Shown: positions 42,759 through 52,139, numbered from the stretch's first letter. The stretch: 64,000 nt of DNA from Candidatus Gastranaerophilales bacterium (GCA_944323155.1 CALURL010000001.1:62001-126000); one strand, 5' to 3'. Notes: generated by a model from the letters alone, not told the origin. A program made the numbers and translations.

Positions 42759-42950
42759 ATGGCAAAAACAGAATTAAAACAAATAAAAATTAAACTTGTT
42801 AGAAGTTTAATCGGAGCTTCAGAAAAACAACGCAGAGTTGTTAGAGGCTTAGGTTTAACTAAACAAGATCAAGTTGTAGAACATTATAACAGTGCTACTA
42901 TTTTAGGTATGGTAAATAAAGTGCCTCATTTAGTACAAATCATTGACTAA
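42759..42950 (+). CDS. rpmD: 50S ribosomal protein L30
   Basis: A 63-residue L30 with the signature IKLVRSLIGASEKQRRVVRGLGL and MVNKVPHLVQII. AAGGA precedes the ATG. It lies between rpsE and rplO as in the standard spc operon. L30 is missing from many cyanobacteria, so its presence is worth noting when placing the organism. Confidence 0.95.
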   Translation: MAKTELKQIKIKLVRSLIGASEKQRRVVRGLGLTKQDQVVEHYNSATILGMVNKVPHLVQIID

Positions 42951-43055
42951 TTATGCTGCTTAATTGCGTATAACCTTATGGTGACAGTGAAAGCGAGCAA
43001 ACCGGATATAAATCTCTAATATCAGGTGCAGAATAATATGAAAGGAATAATAAAA

Positions 43056-43502
43056 ATGACAATTACTTTAGAAGATTTAAGACCAGCAGAAGGTTCAACA
43101 CATAAAATTAAAAGAGTAGGCAGAGGCCGTTCATCAGGTAGAGGTAAAACATCTTGCCGCGGTCATAACGGTGAAGGACAACGTTCTGGAAACTCTTCAA
43201 AAAGAGGTTTTGAAGGCGGTCAAATGCCTGGTTATAGACAAATGCCAAAATTAAAAGGATTTCAGATTATTAATAAATTAAATTATGCTGAAATTAATGT
43301 TGGCAGAATTGCTCAATTAGGTTTGAAGGAAGTTTCTCTTGAAACATTAAGAGAAGCTCGCAGAGTTCATCCTACTTGTGTAGGTTTAAGAGTTTTAGGT
43401 AACGGAGAAATTTCAGAAGCTGTTACTGTTAAAGCTTCTTATGTTACACCATCAGCAAAAGAAAAAATTGAAAAAGCAGGCGGAAAGGTTGAGTTAGTAT
43501 AA
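43056..43502 (+). CDS. rplO: 50S ribosomal protein L15
   Basis: A 148-residue L15. TITLEDLRPAEGSTHKIKR and GRGRSSGRGKTSCRG are the conserved Gly/Arg-rich N-terminus, and GGQMPGYRQMPKLKGF is diagnostic. The frame is open from 43026, but the ATG at 43056, with AAAGGA ten bases upstream, matches the family start. The stop codon shares a base with the secY start. The 105 bases between rpmD and rplO contain no gene, an unusually long gap for this operon. Confidence 0.96.
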   Translation: MTITLEDLRPAEGSTHKIKRVGRGRSSGRGKTSCRGHNGEGQRSGNSSKRGFEGGQMPGYRQMPKLKGFQIINKLNYAEINVGRIAQLGLKEVSLETLREARRVHPTCVGLRVLGNGEISEAVTVKASYVTPSAKEKIEKAGGKVELV

Positions 43503-44839
43503 TGGCACAAGGAATGAGAATGCCGACAACTGATGATTTAATGTCCATGTGGCATGCTTCTGGTTTAAAGGCCAAAATTATATTTACCTTTGTGATGATT
43601 GCTGCTTTCAGATTTGGTGTTCAAATGCCTTTATTTGGTATTAACAACAAAGTATTCAGCAATATTGCGCAGGGTAATAATATAATTGGATTTTTAGACT
43701 TGTTTTCAGGCGGTGCTTTGGGGCAGGTATCTATTTTTGCCTTAGGTATCGGACCTTACATTACATCATCAATTATCATCCAGCTTCTTTCAGTTGTTAT
43801 TCCTTCACTGGAAAAATTGCAGAAAGAAGAAGGTGAAGCCGGCAGAAGAAAATTGTCCCAATATACACGTATATTTACGGTTGTATTGGCGGCATTTCAG
43901 GCTTTAATATTTATGTTGTATTTGCACCACTTACCAGGAGCTGTGCTGCCTAATGTAAATCCTGCAATGTTTTTTGTAAGCTCAATCGTCGTGTTAACGG
44001 CTGGTTCTGTGCTTGTAATGTGGATTTCTGAACTTATTACCGAAAAAGGTATTGGTAATGGTGGTTCTTTAATCATTTTTGTAGGTATTTTATCAGGTAT
44101 CCCTGTTTATGCTTCTCGTACGGCGCAAATTGTAGCTCATAATGGTACAATGCAGCTAGGATTAGCTATGTTACTGCTTATATTCTTTGCAACAATGATT
44201 TTTATTGTTATTATGCAGGAAGCTGTAAGAAAAGTTATTATTGTTAATCCAAAACGCCAGGTTGGAAACAAAGTTTATGGCGGCATGAATTCGTTTATTC
44301 CGTTTAAACTTAATCCAGGCGGTGTAATGCCAATTATCTTTGCAATTGCAATTTTGCTTTTCCCGTCAACAATTTTGAGCCTTGTCGGACAGGCAAACTT
44401 TAAGTCAGTTGCAGTTAAAAATTTTGTTGTTAGTTTAACACAATTTATGAGTCCTGACGGTATTGCATATTATGTATTGTATTTCTTGCTTATTGTTGCG
44501 TTAACTTTCTTCTATGCATCAATTATGCCGAATATGCAGCCAAAAGATATTGCAGATAACTTGAAGAAATATGGTTCTTCAATTCCGGGGATCAAGCCTG
44601 GAAAGCCGACAGCAGAAGCTTTAGACAAAATATTGTCTAAAACTACATTCATTGGTGCTATGGGGCTTGGAATTATTGCACTTGTACCATCTTTTGCAAG
44701 TTATTTAACTAATATCAAAACAATTCAGGGTATTGGCGCAACATCGTTAATAATCATGGTTGGTGTTGCACTTGACTTGATTAATCAGGTTAGAACTCAT
44801 TTGCTTGCAAGAAATTATGAGTCATTCTTGAAAGAATAA
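43502..44839 (+). CDS. secY: Protein translocase subunit SecY
   Basis: A 445-residue SecY, the channel of the Sec translocon, with ten predicted helices. The plug/helix-2a region (FLDLFSGGALGQVSIFALGIGPYITSS, in part GPYITSS), EKLQKEEGEAGRRK, and the late motifs PKDIADNLKKYGSSIPGI and RNYESFL are typical. The ATG overlaps the rplO stop (TAATG). No adk or map gene follows. A terminator stands at 44867-44898. Its products should work with the SRP RNA encoded at 17514. Confidence 0.97.
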   Translation: MAQGMRMPTTDDLMSMWHASGLKAKIIFTFVMIAAFRFGVQMPLFGINNKVFSNIAQGNNIIGFLDLFSGGALGQVSIFALGIGPYITSSIIIQLLSVVIPSLEKLQKEEGEAGRRKLSQYTRIFTVVLAAFQALIFMLYLHHLPGAVLPNVNPAMFFVSSIVVLTAGSVLVMWISELITEKGIGNGGSLIIFVGILSGIPVYASRTAQIVAHNGTMQLGLAMLLLIFFATMIFIVIMQEAVRKVIIVNPKRQVGNKVYGGMNSFIPFKLNPGGVMPIIFAIAILLFPSTILSLVGQANFKSVAVKNFVVSLTQFMSPDGIAYYVLYFLLIVALTFFYASIMPNMQPKDIADNLKKYGSSIPGIKPGKPTAEALDKILSKTTFIGAMGLGIIALVPSFASYLTNIKTIQGIGATSLIIMVGVALDLINQVRTHLLARNYESFLKE

Positions 44840-44866
44840 GGCTAAATATAAAATAGAATATAAAAG

Positions 44867-44898
44867 ATAACCTCTAATACTTAGGGGTTATTTTTTTA
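44867..44898 (+). terminator. Rho-independent terminator of the rpsE-secY operon
   Basis: ATAACCTCTAA / TTAGGGGTTAT with one wobble pair, then seven T residues, 27 bases after the secY stop. Confidence 0.85.
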
Positions 44899-44961
44899 TG
44901 AAAAATAATTGTTATTTCCTCTAATGTTTTTGGTTAGAAAAAGTTATAGTATATAAATGTA

Positions 44962-45022
44962 AATCCTCAACTCTTCTGATTGCTCAGTATTTGCCCCTCG
45001 GTTTTGGAGGGGCTTTTCTTTT
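44962..45022 (+). ncRNA. Candidate short RNA ending in an orphan terminator
   Basis: A second strong terminator (GCCCCTC 44993-44999, GAGGGGC 45007-45013, then TTTTCTTTT) follows the secY terminator by about 100 bases with no gene between. TTGGTT near 44930 and TATAAA near 44952, about 16 bases apart, could be a promoter, giving a transcript of about 60 bases. It may instead be a backup terminator for secY. No known RNA family is recognised. Confidence 0.35.
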
Positions 45023-45095
45023 AATATCTTAACATATCGACAAAATGAATAAAATGTTGTATTATTTGTATAAAATATTTTTAACGAGGATTAAT

Positions 45096-45686
45096 ATGAG
45101 AGAATTAATTGAAAAAGACAAGAGAATTACAATTGTACCACATGATTTTAAATTTGCAAATAAAGGAACAATAACCGAAGTTGGACAAGATGGTTTTAAA
45201 GTTGAACTTGATTACGATTCAGATGGAATAGTAAAACACAATTATTGTGAATTTTATACTCAAACCAGCCATGGAACTTTGTATTTTGATTCTTATCCAA
45301 AGGAAATTCAAGGAAAAACTCTTACTATCGCAAATCCTGCAAAACACAAATTTTTACAAAGACGTCAATATAGACGTATTAAATTCATATACGATTTAGA
45401 AATGCATGGTGATAACAAAACCCACAAAATAACTACTCTTGATATCTCTGCAGGCGGTATGAAGCTTAAAACTAATGAAAACGTAAACATTGAAGCAGAA
45501 TATACTGTAACTTTACCTCTATCAGCAGAGCAAAATATTGAATGCATTTTCAGCCCTATAAGAATTGAAAAGAATAGCGATGGCGGCTACACAATCTCAG
45601 GAAGATTTAGCTACCATGACAGCAAAGATAAAATGACGCTTACACAGTACTGTGCAAAAAGAAGTATAGAAATTAGAAATAAATAA
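45096..45686 (+). CDS. PilZ domain protein (c-di-GMP binding, YcgR-like)
   Basis: A 196-residue protein. The N-terminal YcgR-like half (TIVPHDFKFANKGTITEVG) precedes a PilZ domain with the c-di-GMP motif RRQYRRIKFIYD (RxxxR) and LDISAGGMKL (D/NxSxxG). It likely alters activity of a partner when c-di-GMP binds. The frame is open from 45045, but ACGAGG stands seven bases before the ATG at 45096, and the family begins there. Its stop overlaps the next start (TAATG), so the two are an operon. Confidence 0.88.
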   Translation: MRELIEKDKRITIVPHDFKFANKGTITEVGQDGFKVELDYDSDGIVKHNYCEFYTQTSHGTLYFDSYPKEIQGKTLTIANPAKHKFLQRRQYRRIKFIYDLEMHGDNKTHKITTLDISAGGMKLKTNENVNIEAEYTVTLPLSAEQNIECIFSPIRIEKNSDGGYTISGRFSYHDSKDKMTLTQYCAKRSIEIRNK

Positions 45687-46723
45687 TGGGATTAATAAGC
45701 TTACTCAAGAAAAAAAATAGAAAACTTTTGTTTACAACACCATCGCATGGACAAAAGTTTTTTATTTTTCATAAATTCAGACAATTTTATAAATATGACA
45801 TATCAGAAACTGATGCTCATAATCCACAGGAAGCGCTTTACGCAGCCGAGAAGAAGGCAGCCTTGGTATATCGTACAAATTATACCAAATTTCTTACAAA
45901 CGGCTCTACAAGCGGTATAATTGCCTCTGTTTTGGCTTGTACTAAAAATGGCGATAAAGTCTTACTGTGGAAGCATTCTCATCCCTGCCATAAAAATGCT
46001 GTAAAACTTGCAGGCTGTGAACCTGTTTTTTATGAGTTGGATGAGATTGAAGCCTGGGGAATTCCAGATAGAACACCTCCGGAGTTAATTGAGAATTATC
46101 TAAAATCAGGAAATATAAAGGCTGTAATTATAACATCGCCAAGCTATGAAGGAATAGTTTCTGATATATGTGCAATAAAAAACGTTTGTAAAAAGTATTA
46201 TGCATATTTAATTGTTGATGAAGCGCACGGTGCTTTGTATCCATTTTCTGATGAATTACCTCAAAGCGCTGTAAACATTGCTGATTTTACAGTTCAATCT
46301 TTGCATAAGACAGCAGGTGGTCTAAATCCTACAGCACTTTTACATTCAAATTGCGATATAGATCCATCAGAAGCGCTGGATATGATTAATACAACATCAC
46401 CATCTTATCCACTTCTGGCAACAATTGAAGCAAATATAAATTACCTAAACAGCAAAAAAGGAAGGCTTGCTATAAAACAGCTTGTTGAGGAAATTAATGA
46501 TATAAAAACAGGCTGTAAAAATCTGGAATTTTTCGGGGACGATCCTTTGAAAATTCTTATAAAAAAAGAAAATTTAAGCGGATATGAACTTTCAGAACTT
46601 CTATTTGAAAAGTACAATATAGAAGACGAAAAAACAAATGAAAAATCGACAATGTTATTGTGTGGTATTGGTACAGATAAAAAGAAACTTGAACGATTAA
46701 AAAAGGTTTTATTAAAAATTTAA
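45686..46723 (+). CDS. Orn/Lys/Arg decarboxylase-fold PLP enzyme, short form
   Basis: A 345-residue fold-type I PLP enzyme similar to the large domain of Orn/Lys/Arg decarboxylases. Motifs are FTTPSHGQ at the N-terminus, FLTNGSTSGIIASVLA (phosphate cup), LIVDEAHGALYPF (Asp-x-Ala-His) and VQSLHKTAGGLNPTALLH with the PLP lysine in HKT. Normal enzymes run to about 480 residues, so the C-terminal domain is much reduced. It may still decarboxylate a basic amino acid for polyamine synthesis, but activity is uncertain. It is coupled to the PilZ gene by one base. Confidence 0.82.
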   Translation: MGLISLLKKKNRKLLFTTPSHGQKFFIFHKFRQFYKYDISETDAHNPQEALYAAEKKAALVYRTNYTKFLTNGSTSGIIASVLACTKNGDKVLLWKHSHPCHKNAVKLAGCEPVFYELDEIEAWGIPDRTPPELIENYLKSGNIKAVIITSPSYEGIVSDICAIKNVCKKYYAYLIVDEAHGALYPFSDELPQSAVNIADFTVQSLHKTAGGLNPTALLHSNCDIDPSEALDMINTTSPSYPLLATIEANINYLNSKKGRLAIKQLVEEINDIKTGCKNLEFFGDDPLKILIKKENLSGYELSELLFEKYNIEDEKTNEKSTMLLCGIGTDKKKLERLKKVLLKI

Positions 46724-46840
46724 ATATTAAGAATTTGTAACAATAACTCGTTAAATATTAAAGATAATAAATAAAAAAGCCGATAGCCATAGTAAGGCAC
46801 AAAAGTTACTAAAGGATAAGAAAGGACATAAGTTAAAGCT

Positions 46841-48907
46841 ATGGGAATGGCAGCAGGACAAGCAAGATTATTATCAATAACATCTCGTATGTCTGATAAC
46901 GAGTTAAGAGCTCAGCTTATCAATAACTCAAAGCTGCGTTTAGCAACAGAAAGTTCTCAGGCTAGTGAAGCATACACAACTGCTTTAAACGAAGCACAAA
47001 TGATGTTTACAAACTATGGTCCTGATAATACTTCATCATACCAGCAGTTAACTTATAATTCATTAACAAAATATAATCCGTATAATAATCAGTATGCACT
47101 TGCAAATTCAAGCGGACAGGTTCTTGTTTCAGAAACTGATGCAGCAAATTATGTAAATGCACAAGGCAGTTTAGACAGATTTTTAGCTTCATACGGATTA
47201 ACTCAAGGTACAACATACTTTGACGAATTATCTAAATATACAGATGCGTCAGGAGTAGTTGATGGCATTGGCTACACACCACAGGAACTTGAATCATTAT
47301 ATATGGGAACAAATGGCAATCCTGGTTATACAGCTTTGTTAGAATCAAGTGCATATTACAACTATACTAAATACAGTGATGCACTTGCAGAAGAATATGA
47401 AACATTGGTTGATACAATCTGGCCTGATGTTGAAGGTGCATTGATTACCGGAAAAAATGAAGACGGAAGTGCTTATTCAGGAACTGTAAGCAAAGTTTTA
47501 ATAGACGGTCAATCTCTTGCTGATTTTAAAACAAACAAGTTAGATCCACTTGAAGGAAAAGAATACCTTAACACAGGTGACGTTGAATCATCATTTGATA
47601 AATTTTATCAATATATTCAAAGTTGCGGCAGCTTACTTAGAGGCGATACAAGCAACACTTTATATCAAAATGTTATGCAGATATTAGATAGTGGAAAAGC
47701 TTCTGCAGGACACACCATAGGAAATGGTTCTGATGTTCATGGCGGACCTACAACTGAATACGGATTCAGCCTTGAAATGGATGGTGAAAGCACATGCTAC
47801 GCTGCAGTAGATGATTTTTACTTAAAATTTACTAAGCAGACAGATGGTTCATGGAAAATTGACACAACCAATGTTTACTACTATAACGATGATACTGAAC
47901 CTAACGGCTACGTTGCTGGAAACCCAACAGATGGCGCACAGGTAACATCAAAAAATCTTAGTGATTCAACTGTGTCTATGACGATACAAGCAAATGGTAC
48001 AGATCAAGTTGTTTTGTCAGGCATAAAAACAAGTGTATTTACAAGTGCTATTACAGATATGATAAATGCAGGAAAAACAACATCAGAAGATTGTACCTGG
48101 ACAAGCGCTCAAGGAGGCACAATTACTCTTGGCGCAAGCGCGGGAGAAGAAGTTTTGCTATCTTCAATAACTCAGGCGTACACTATGTGGACTTCCGGAT
48201 TGGAATACCACATTGACCCAACTACGTTTCCAGGAACTGGTGATGTAACACAGTTTGTAAATACTGCTAGAGATTTTGCAAACTTCTTGTTTACAGATGC
48301 AAGTAGAATCAGTGATAGTGAACTTTTACAGCTTGTTACATATGAAGATTTATACGAATTAATGAAAAACAAAGGATTAAACATAACTGATGCTTTCGAT
48401 CAAGTACTAGATTTGTTTACCTTGGAAAACATGATGGATTTATATGGCGAACCTAAAATAGCATGGATTGATAGTACTGACCCTAACGGTACTGGCGATG
48501 CAGACAAAAAAGCTCAATGGTATACAAATTTATTTGAAAGAATGGGCAACGGCGAAAAGAACAACTTTAAAGTTCTTGGTAACGGACTTGCTGCAAGTGC
48601 AGAATGGATTAAATATGCACTAGAAAGCGGACTTGTTACAATGGAACAGGTTACAGAGTCAAATGAATGGTCTTCTGTTATGTACACCACTGTAAGTGAT
48701 ATTACAGAACAATCAAATGACCTTGCTGTTACCATTGCAGAAGCTGAATATCAAAAAGCAATGAATAAAATTGAAGCTAAAGACAAACAATACGACCTTG
48801 AATTAAAAAATATTGATACTGAACATAACTCATTGCAAACAGAATATGATTCAATAAAATCTGCAATTGACAAAAACGTTGAAAGAACATTTAAACTCTA
48901 TTCTTAA
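46841..48907 (+). CDS. Family-1 protein with conserved ends and variable middle (688 residues), function unknown
   Basis: Starts MGMAAGQARLLSITSRMSDNE and ends with a charged helix carrying IDTEHNSLQTEYDSIKSA and DKNVERTFKLYS, closely like the ends of the 344-residue protein at 8621. The 550-residue middle is acidic, rich in Thr, Ser, Asn, Asp and Tyr, poor in Cys and without a known domain, as expected for an exposed beta-rich region. No signal peptide or membrane helix is present. A role as a large secreted or self-assembling surface protein is possible. GAAAGGA lies 15 bases before the ATG, longer than usual. No terminator is clear downstream. Confidence 0.7.
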   Translation: MGMAAGQARLLSITSRMSDNELRAQLINNSKLRLATESSQASEAYTTALNEAQMMFTNYGPDNTSSYQQLTYNSLTKYNPYNNQYALANSSGQVLVSETDAANYVNAQGSLDRFLASYGLTQGTTYFDELSKYTDASGVVDGIGYTPQELESLYMGTNGNPGYTALLESSAYYNYTKYSDALAEEYETLVDTIWPDVEGALITGKNEDGSAYSGTVSKVLIDGQSLADFKTNKLDPLEGKEYLNTGDVESSFDKFYQYIQSCGSLLRGDTSNTLYQNVMQILDSGKASAGHTIGNGSDVHGGPTTEYGFSLEMDGESTCYAAVDDFYLKFTKQTDGSWKIDTTNVYYYNDDTEPNGYVAGNPTDGAQVTSKNLSDSTVSMTIQANGTDQVVLSGIKTSVFTSAITDMINAGKTTSEDCTWTSAQGGTITLGASAGEEVLLSSITQAYTMWTSGLEYHIDPTTFPGTGDVTQFVNTARDFANFLFTDASRISDSELLQLVTYEDLYELMKNKGLNITDAFDQVLDLFTLENMMDLYGEPKIAWIDSTDPNGTGDADKKAQWYTNLFERMGNGEKNNFKVLGNGLAASAEWIKYALESGLVTMEQVTESNEWSSVMYTTVSDITEQSNDLAVTIAEAEYQKAMNKIEAKDKQYDLELKNIDTEHNSLQTEYDSIKSAIDKNVERTFKLYS

Positions 48908-48962
48908 TATCATCTTTATACGATATAAAGATTATGTAAGGAAATCTAACTTCAATCATTTT

Positions 48963-48992
48963 TTGACTTATAATAAGAACATAGATGATAAT
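48963..48992 (+). promoter_or_regulatory. Promoter of the HEAT-like gene
   Basis: TTGACT (48963-48968), an 18-base spacer and GATAAT (48987-48992). The predicted start is near 48999, before the ribosome binding site GGAGAT. Confidence 0.55.
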
Positions 48993-49013
48993 TAAGTAAT
49001 GGAGATAAGATTT

Positions 49014-49298
49014 ATGGAAACAGTTAACGAAATTCTTTCAAAATTAGACAACGCAGACAACTCTGTTAAAAATGAAGTTGAAAACAAATTAGTTAAAATT
49101 GGAACTTCAGTATTACCTCAACTTGTTGACCAGCTTCAAGTTGTTAGAGGCATCAAAAGAGGAGTTGTTGCTATGACTTTGATTAGAATTGGTGACGCTT
49201 CCGTTAAATATTTGAAAAAAGCTGCCCAGAATAATAAAGATTTTGAATGGGTTGCTGAATATCTAATTCGTGAAATCGAATGTTCACAAGCTGCTTAA
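49014..49298 (+). CDS. Small HEAT-repeat-like protein
   Basis: A 94-residue all-helical protein with two HEAT-like helix pairs (VENKLVKIGTSVLPQLVDQL and GVVAMTLIRIGDASVKYLKKA). Such repeats are protein-binding scaffolds, and similar small proteins occur in cyanobacteria and relatives, so the function is open. An ATG at 48999 would put its first codons on the ribosome binding site GGAGAT, so the start at 49014 is used. A terminator follows. Confidence 0.75.
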   Translation: METVNEILSKLDNADNSVKNEVENKLVKIGTSVLPQLVDQLQVVRGIKRGVVAMTLIRIGDASVKYLKKAAQNNKDFEWVAEYLIREIECSQAA

Positions 49299-49321
49299 AT
49301 AAATTTTTCATAAAAATCTCG

Positions 49322-49357
49322 CAGACCTTTTGCAAATGTAAAGGGTCTGTTTTTTTA
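49322..49357 (+). terminator. Rho-independent terminator after the HEAT-like gene
   Basis: CAGACCTTTT / AAAGGGTCTG with one wobble pair, loop about ten bases, then a seven-T run. The -10 box of the next gene begins four bases beyond it. Confidence 0.82.
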
Positions 49358-49366
49358 TGCTAAAAT
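49358..49366 (+). promoter_or_regulatory. Extended -10 box directly before the polytopic membrane protein gene
   Basis: TGCTAAAAT fits an extended -10 (TGN plus TAAAAT). The ATG at 49373 is exactly seven bases after it, with no ribosome binding site. The -35 position is occupied by the preceding terminator, as extended -10 promoters can tolerate. Confidence 0.5.
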
Positions 49367-49372
49367 TGTTGT

Positions 49373-50890
49373 ATGGGGAAATATAAATCTTTTTTATTTT
49401 ATATAACATTATTTTTGTTAATATTGTCTTTTTCAATGAATGCATTGAATTTTGATTTCGACCTTTGGGCACGATTAATTGCAGGCATGGGAGTAATTGA
49501 CGGCGGGCATGTTTTAAAAACAGATTTTCTTTCATACCCACCAGTTCACACCTGGTGGGATCATGAGTGGGGCGCAGGGGTTATTTTTTATGCGTTTCTT
49601 AAATATTTTGGCCCTTACAGCCTGATTATACTCCAGGCTGTGCTAATCTTTTTAATAATATATGTACTTTCAAAAATTGTTAAATTACGCACTAATATTT
49701 GTCCTTATAATATCTTATTTTATTTTTTCGCACTTATGGGGGTAATGGGAAATCTTAATAACCCGATAAGATGCCATTTATTCAGCTTTTTATTTTTTAC
49801 AATATTTATATTTATTCTAGAAAAAGTCCGTCAAGGAAATAATAAATTATTGTACTTAATCCCTATTATAACAATATTCTGGAATAATATTCATGGCGGT
49901 GTAGTTGCTGGCATGGGGCTTTTAATTATGTATGCAGCAGGGGAATTTCTTAATAAAAAAGATTACAAAAAATACCTGCTTACTTTTTTCATCTCAGGGC
50001 TTGTAATGTTTATCAACCCGTGGGGATATGATTATATTAAATTCTTGTTGATGGCAAATACTATGAAAAGACCTGATGTTATGGAGTGGTGGGGAATTTT
50101 TTCAAAATTTCATTTATTTAAACACATGCCGTTTAAATTCTTTATGGCATTTGTCTGCTTATTTGAGGCAGTAAATGTTGTGAAATTCCTAAAATTGAAC
50201 TCTTTAAAAACTATTTATCAAAAGGCAGATAAAGTAAAAATAATTGTATTACTCGTAACGTTATATCTTGCAATAAGCCATCTGAAGCTCATACCATTCT
50301 TTTCGATTGCAGCTGTTGCATATACGTATGAAGATTTTTATAAACTCGTTGAAAATTTAACACTTCCACGCTGGAAAAACAAATTAGTTTACGGGTTATT
50401 GTTATTTTTATCTTTATTTACCTTTGTTACAAAAGATTTTTCGCTGCCTGTAATGGCTGAAACCTATCCTATTAAGGAAGTTGAATTTATAAAGAAAAAC
50501 AACATTAAAGGAAATATTCTTGTCAATTTCGGGCTTGGAAGCTATGTTTCCTACAAGCTTTATCCTAATAATTTAATCTTTATGGATGGCAGGTACGAGG
50601 AAGTTTACTATGATTACATGGTGCCACTTCTGAAAAAATTCTATCTTTTAAACCCTGGCTGGGATGAAATATTAAACAGGTTTCCACCCGATTGTATGAT
50701 TCTTGAAAACTATTATCCTGTTTATAATAAACTCAAGAATTCTAATGATTGGAAACTTGTTTATGAAAGCAAAGTTTTCGGGGTATTTGTGCCGGCAAAA
50801 ACTGTAAAAGAAACTTATATTCAGCCTTCAAATGATATTAAGTATTACAAAAATACACTATTTGATACAGGAATAAAATTTAGTAAATAA
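49373..50890 (+). CDS. Polytopic membrane protein of unknown function (GT-C-like)
   Basis: A 505-residue protein with about ten membrane helices (for example 7-24, 82-99, 125-150, 185-205, 262-280) and a soluble C-terminal domain (about 365-500). The first outside loop has DFDLWARLIAGMGVI and HTWWDHEWG, with acidic and aromatic residues placed as in GT-C-type glycosyltransferases and related lipid-linked sugar enzymes. The assignment is tentative. The patatin gene follows 13 bases later, but has its own -10 box. Confidence 0.7.
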   Translation: MGKYKSFLFYITLFLLILSFSMNALNFDFDLWARLIAGMGVIDGGHVLKTDFLSYPPVHTWWDHEWGAGVIFYAFLKYFGPYSLIILQAVLIFLIIYVLSKIVKLRTNICPYNILFYFFALMGVMGNLNNPIRCHLFSFLFFTIFIFILEKVRQGNNKLLYLIPIITIFWNNIHGGVVAGMGLLIMYAAGEFLNKKDYKKYLLTFFISGLVMFINPWGYDYIKFLLMANTMKRPDVMEWWGIFSKFHLFKHMPFKFFMAFVCLFEAVNVVKFLKLNSLKTIYQKADKVKIIVLLVTLYLAISHLKLIPFFSIAAVAYTYEDFYKLVENLTLPRWKNKLVYGLLLFLSLFTFVTKDFSLPVMAETYPIKEVEFIKKNNIKGNILVNFGLGSYVSYKLYPNNLIFMDGRYEEVYYDYMVPLLKKFYLLNPGWDEILNRFPPDCMILENYYPVYNKLKNSNDWKLVYESKVFGVFVPAKTVKETYIQPSNDIKYYKNTLFDTGIKFSK

Positions 50891-50891
50891 G

Positions 50892-50897
50892 TATAAT
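50892..50897 (+). promoter_or_regulatory. -10 box directly before the patatin gene (leaderless candidate)
   Basis: TATAAT ends six bases before the ATG at 50904. AAGGG lies in between but is too close to the ATG (one to three bases) for normal use. No good -35 box is found. Confidence 0.45.
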
Positions 50898-50903
50898 AAG
50901 GGC

Positions 50904-52109
50904 ATGACAAAAGAATATTTAAAATATACATGTTTGTTCGGCGGCGGCGCGATAAGAGGCATGTCATATGTAGGGGCAATAAATGCCATGGAGGAATTAG
51001 GGATTAATCCGACAACACTGGCTGGCTCCTCTGTAGGCTCGATTATAGCTGCTCTGCTTGCCGTAGGGTATAATGCCGCAGAATTAAAAGAGATTTTTAT
51101 TAAAGTAAATTTTGAATTATTTAAGGATATACAGCTTGGGATTGGGCCTAAATTTGCTTTGAGCAAAGGGGAAGTTTTTCTGGAATGGCTAAGAGAACTT
51201 ATTGAACAAAAATTTTACGGTGAAAAATACAAAAAAGGTTCAAACAGAGCGGTTACATTTAAGGATATTGAAAAAAATCTTGTAATAATTACAACAGATT
51301 TATCTAACTTTGAATGCAAAGAGTTTTCGCGGTTTGAAACACCTGATTTTGAAATTGCAAAAGCTGTTAGAATTTCTTGTTCTATGCCAGGTTTAATGCG
51401 TCCTATTGAATACAACAATACTATTCTCGTTGATGGAGATCTTCAAAAAAGCTGGCCTATGTGGAAGCTTTCAAAAAATTTGCTTGTTAAAGGCGAAAGA
51501 GTTCTTGAATTCAGACTGGAAGGATTGACTGATGACAATGATATGAACGCGCTTGATTATGCAAATGCTGTTTATAGCTGCATGACTGCAACTGCAACAT
51601 CGTTTGTTACAAGCATATATTCAAAGTGCGATAAATTTGATTACATTGTACTTAATACCGGTGATGTAATTCTGGTTGACTTCAACATTCCTTCCGATAA
51701 GAGAGAATCACTTATAAAATCAGGTTATGAACAAACTATAAATTATTTTACTAAGATTTTGCCTGAAAAAAAAGAAATTCTTAAACAAAACTATGAAATT
51801 ATTTTAAATCATATTGTAAAAATAAAAAAATTAATTGAAAGAAGAAAAATTCAGCAAGCCAAAGGTGCAATCGGAGATTTATTTATTGATTTGTGCGAGG
51901 TAAAAAATCAAATCGACTGTGATTTTTACAAAGATATAAAATCCTTTAAGGACATGTTCTTATCAAATATTATTTATCCGGCTCTATTTGGAAAAACAAG
52001 CTTAAAGAACGAAAAAGTGATAATTGCGGAACTTACGAAATTACTCAACAATATAGAGCATAAAATCTCAGATTTAGACGGATATTTAGCTGATTTTACC
52101 AATAATTAA
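50904..52109 (+). CDS. Patatin-like phospholipase
   Basis: A 401-residue protein with an N-terminal patatin domain. The oxyanion loop is GGGAIRGM, the nucleophile elbow is AGSSVGSI (GxSxG), and the Asp of the Ser-Asp dyad is in VDGDLQKSWP, where the usual DGG is DGD. The C-terminal 150 residues are helical and Lys-rich. The enzyme should hydrolyse acyl chains from lipids, in the cytosol or delivered outside by an unknown route. A terminator follows. Confidence 0.88.
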   Translation: MTKEYLKYTCLFGGGAIRGMSYVGAINAMEELGINPTTLAGSSVGSIIAALLAVGYNAAELKEIFIKVNFELFKDIQLGIGPKFALSKGEVFLEWLRELIEQKFYGEKYKKGSNRAVTFKDIEKNLVIITTDLSNFECKEFSRFETPDFEIAKAVRISCSMPGLMRPIEYNNTILVDGDLQKSWPMWKLSKNLLVKGERVLEFRLEGLTDDNDMNALDYANAVYSCMTATATSFVTSIYSKCDKFDYIVLNTGDVILVDFNIPSDKRESLIKSGYEQTINYFTKILPEKKEILKQNYEIILNHIVKIKKLIERRKIQQAKGAIGDLFIDLCEVKNQIDCDFYKDIKSFKDMFLSNIIYPALFGKTSLKNEKVIIAELTKLLNNIEHKISDLDGYLADFTNN

Positions 52110-52139
52110 AAAAAAGAGAACATTCGTTCTCTTTTTTTA
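52110..52139. terminator. Bidirectional terminator between patatin and tRNA-Leu genes
   Basis: AAAAAGAGAAC / GTTCTCTTTTT with loop ATTC and A/T runs on both sides. It can end the patatin mRNA on the plus strand and the tRNA transcript on the minus strand. Confidence 0.85.

Noticed and set aside
48912-48932. Hairpin ATCTTTATA-CGA-TATAAAGAT after the 688-residue gene
   Set aside because: Perfect stem but AT-only with no T run, so it cannot be called a terminator.
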